NCBI GenBank assembly: GCA_018817585.1
Contig: JAHITE010000074.1
Coordinates: 1 to 40,816, forward strand
Source: Candidatus Omnitrophota bacterium
Lineage (GTDB): Bacteria; Omnitrophota; Gorgyraeia; B26-G9
DNA: 40,816 bases
Direction of reading: 5' to 3'
The notes below the pieces were generated by a model. The model had not been told where the DNA came from. It saw only the letters and a list, made by a program, of their open reading frames with translations, and made no database searches. The translations under genes were made by a program, and so were the position numbers. Below are positions 40,371 through 40,816 of the stretch, piece by piece (position 1 is the stretch's first letter; each line of letters begins with the position of its first letter).

Positions 40371-40751
40371 GATAGATAAATTTACTGCCCCGTGGTGCCA
40401 TGAACCAGAGCGTAGCTCGATTCATGGCCCTAAACCGAACTTGTTCTGGTTTGGGGTAATTGGCAAAAAAGATGATAATATATGCCGTATATGTTTTATG
40501 GAGTAAAGAAGAGAGTAAATTTTATATCGGATTCACCTCAGATATAGAAAGAAGGATTAAGGAACATAGATCAGGGAAAGTGCACACAACTAAGCGTTAT
40601 AAATCGCTTGATTTGATATATTACGAAAAGTTTGTATCAGAAGTAGACGCGCGGCGAAGAGAGAAATATCTTAAGACAACACAAGGGAAGAAAGGATTGC
40701 GGCTTATCCTTCGTGATACAATAAAATAAATAGATTTACTGCCCCGTGGTG
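40371..40751 (+). mobile_element. GIY-YIG element inserted at the 5' end of tRNA-Gln
   Basis: A 354-bp unit bounded by direct repeats: 40371-40397 and 40725-40751 match at 24 of 27 bases, including an exact TTTACTGCCCCGTGGTG (40381-40397 and 40735-40751). The right copy is the start of the real tRNA-Gln. The left copy is a broken tRNA start: after TGCCCCGTGGTG come two back-to-back hairpins (40398-40427, CCATGAA / TTCATGG; 40428-40456, CCCTAAACC / GGTTTGGGG), and then the tRNA sequence resumes with GTAATTGGCAA (40456-40466; matched at 40751-40761) and dissolves into the nuclease ORF. This looks like a small homing or retargeting element using the tRNA gene; no transposase or integrase is present. 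Confidence 0.6.
40472..40729 (+). CDS. Small GIY-YIG nuclease-domain protein
   Basis: An 85-residue stand-alone GIY-YIG domain (the COG2827/URI-type family). The first strand reads YAVYVL (GIY position), the second YIG is exact at residues 18-20 with FTSDIERRIKEH following (R27 the likely catalytic arginine), and a conserved E64 lies in RREKYLK. Such proteins share the fold of UvrC and homing nucleases; their cellular role is mostly unknown. The ORF can start at TTG 40460, within the tRNA-like sequence, but ATG 40472 starts at the domain. It ends 10 bases before the intact tRNA-Gln and inside the region of direct repeats. Confidence 0.88.
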   Translation: MIIYAVYVLWSKEESKFYIGFTSDIERRIKEHRSGKVHTTKRYKSLDLIYYEKFVSEVDARRREKYLKTTQGKKGLRLILRDTIK

Positions 40752-40814
40752 TAATTGGCAACACGGATGATTCTGGATCATTTGTTCATGGTTCAAGTCC
40801 ATGCGGGGCAGCCA
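40740..40814 (+). tRNA. tRNA-Gln (anticodon CTG)
   Basis: A complete tRNA. The acceptor TGCCCCG (40740-40746) pairs with CGGGGCA (40804-40810), the D arm is GTGTAATTGGCAACAC, the anticodon stem-loop GATGA-TTCTGGA-TCATT, the T arm contains GGTTCAAGTCC, the discriminator is G 40811 and CCA is encoded at 40812-40814. It is the regenerated right-hand copy beside the GIY-YIG element. Confidence 0.95.
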
Positions 40815-40816
40815 AA

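Noticed and set aside
40457..40471. TTG 40460 as start of the GIY-YIG protein
   Set aside because: That codon belongs to the tRNA-like TAATTGGCAA; ATG 40472 starts directly at the domain. It remains possible but less likely.
1..40816. CRISPR array or cas genes
   Set aside because: No regularly spaced direct repeats and no Cas-like proteins; the word repeats are irregular and short.

Overview
The window is about 40.8 kb of AT-rich DNA from an uncultured-looking, double-membraned bacterium. It encodes outer-membrane secretins, a Wza-like export protein and an LpxL-type acyltransferase, and nearly every gene lies on the + strand. The combination of paired secretins, an ExeA-type ATPase, long coiled-coil/TPR proteins and a zinc-finger anti-sigma factor reminds me of Candidatus Omnitrophota or a neighbouring PVC-type lineage. 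That placement is inference; no rRNA is present to prove it.

Layout. 65-3923: envelope lipid genes (MGDG-synthase-like glycosyltransferase, LpxL-like acyltransferase, GT2), pcm and a small membrane protein. 3962-5983: priA. 6079-6687 (minus): a TPR gene that looks leaderless. 6998-11044: fmt, two tandem galT paralogues (the first has lost its catalytic histidine) and gap, closed by a clear intrinsic terminator. 11122-11622: a Nudix hydrolase. 11692-27863: a strong promoter, a MerR-like regulator, a 34-codon leader ORF read straight through a terminator hairpin, then eleven tightly packed genes: ExeA-like ATPase, GspC/PilP-like clamp, secretin, coiled-coil/TPR protein, second secretin, second coiled-coil/TPR protein, small exported protein, HD-GYP protein, two more coiled-coil proteins and a Wza-like protein with TPRs. 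27909-30752: pgi and an ECF sigma/anti-sigma pair. 30889-33183: lexA with a palindromic operator, an unknown small gene and dinB. 33266-33860: a cupin and a small exported protein. 34028-37006: tRNA-Leu, prfB with its programmed frameshift, xseA and xseB. 37023-40343: dxs and gltX. 40371-40814: a GIY-YIG nuclease gene lodged between a broken and an intact copy of the 5' part of tRNA-Gln.

How the parts may work together. The 15-kb block is the strongest candidate for an undescribed system. It carries the outer-membrane pore (twice), the inner-membrane clamp, a secretin-assembly-type ATPase, periplasm-spanning coiled coils, a c-di-GMP-type phosphodiesterase domain and a polysaccharide exporter, but no type II secretion motor, platform or pseudopilin genes in the window. 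Each secretin is followed by a coiled-coil protein ending in the same TPR pair, so the secretin-partner module has been duplicated. The lexA, unknown gene and dinB set looks like a compact SOS mutagenesis operon. Several intergenic gaps hold a family of short word repeats and small hairpins that often overlap or follow the preceding stop codon.
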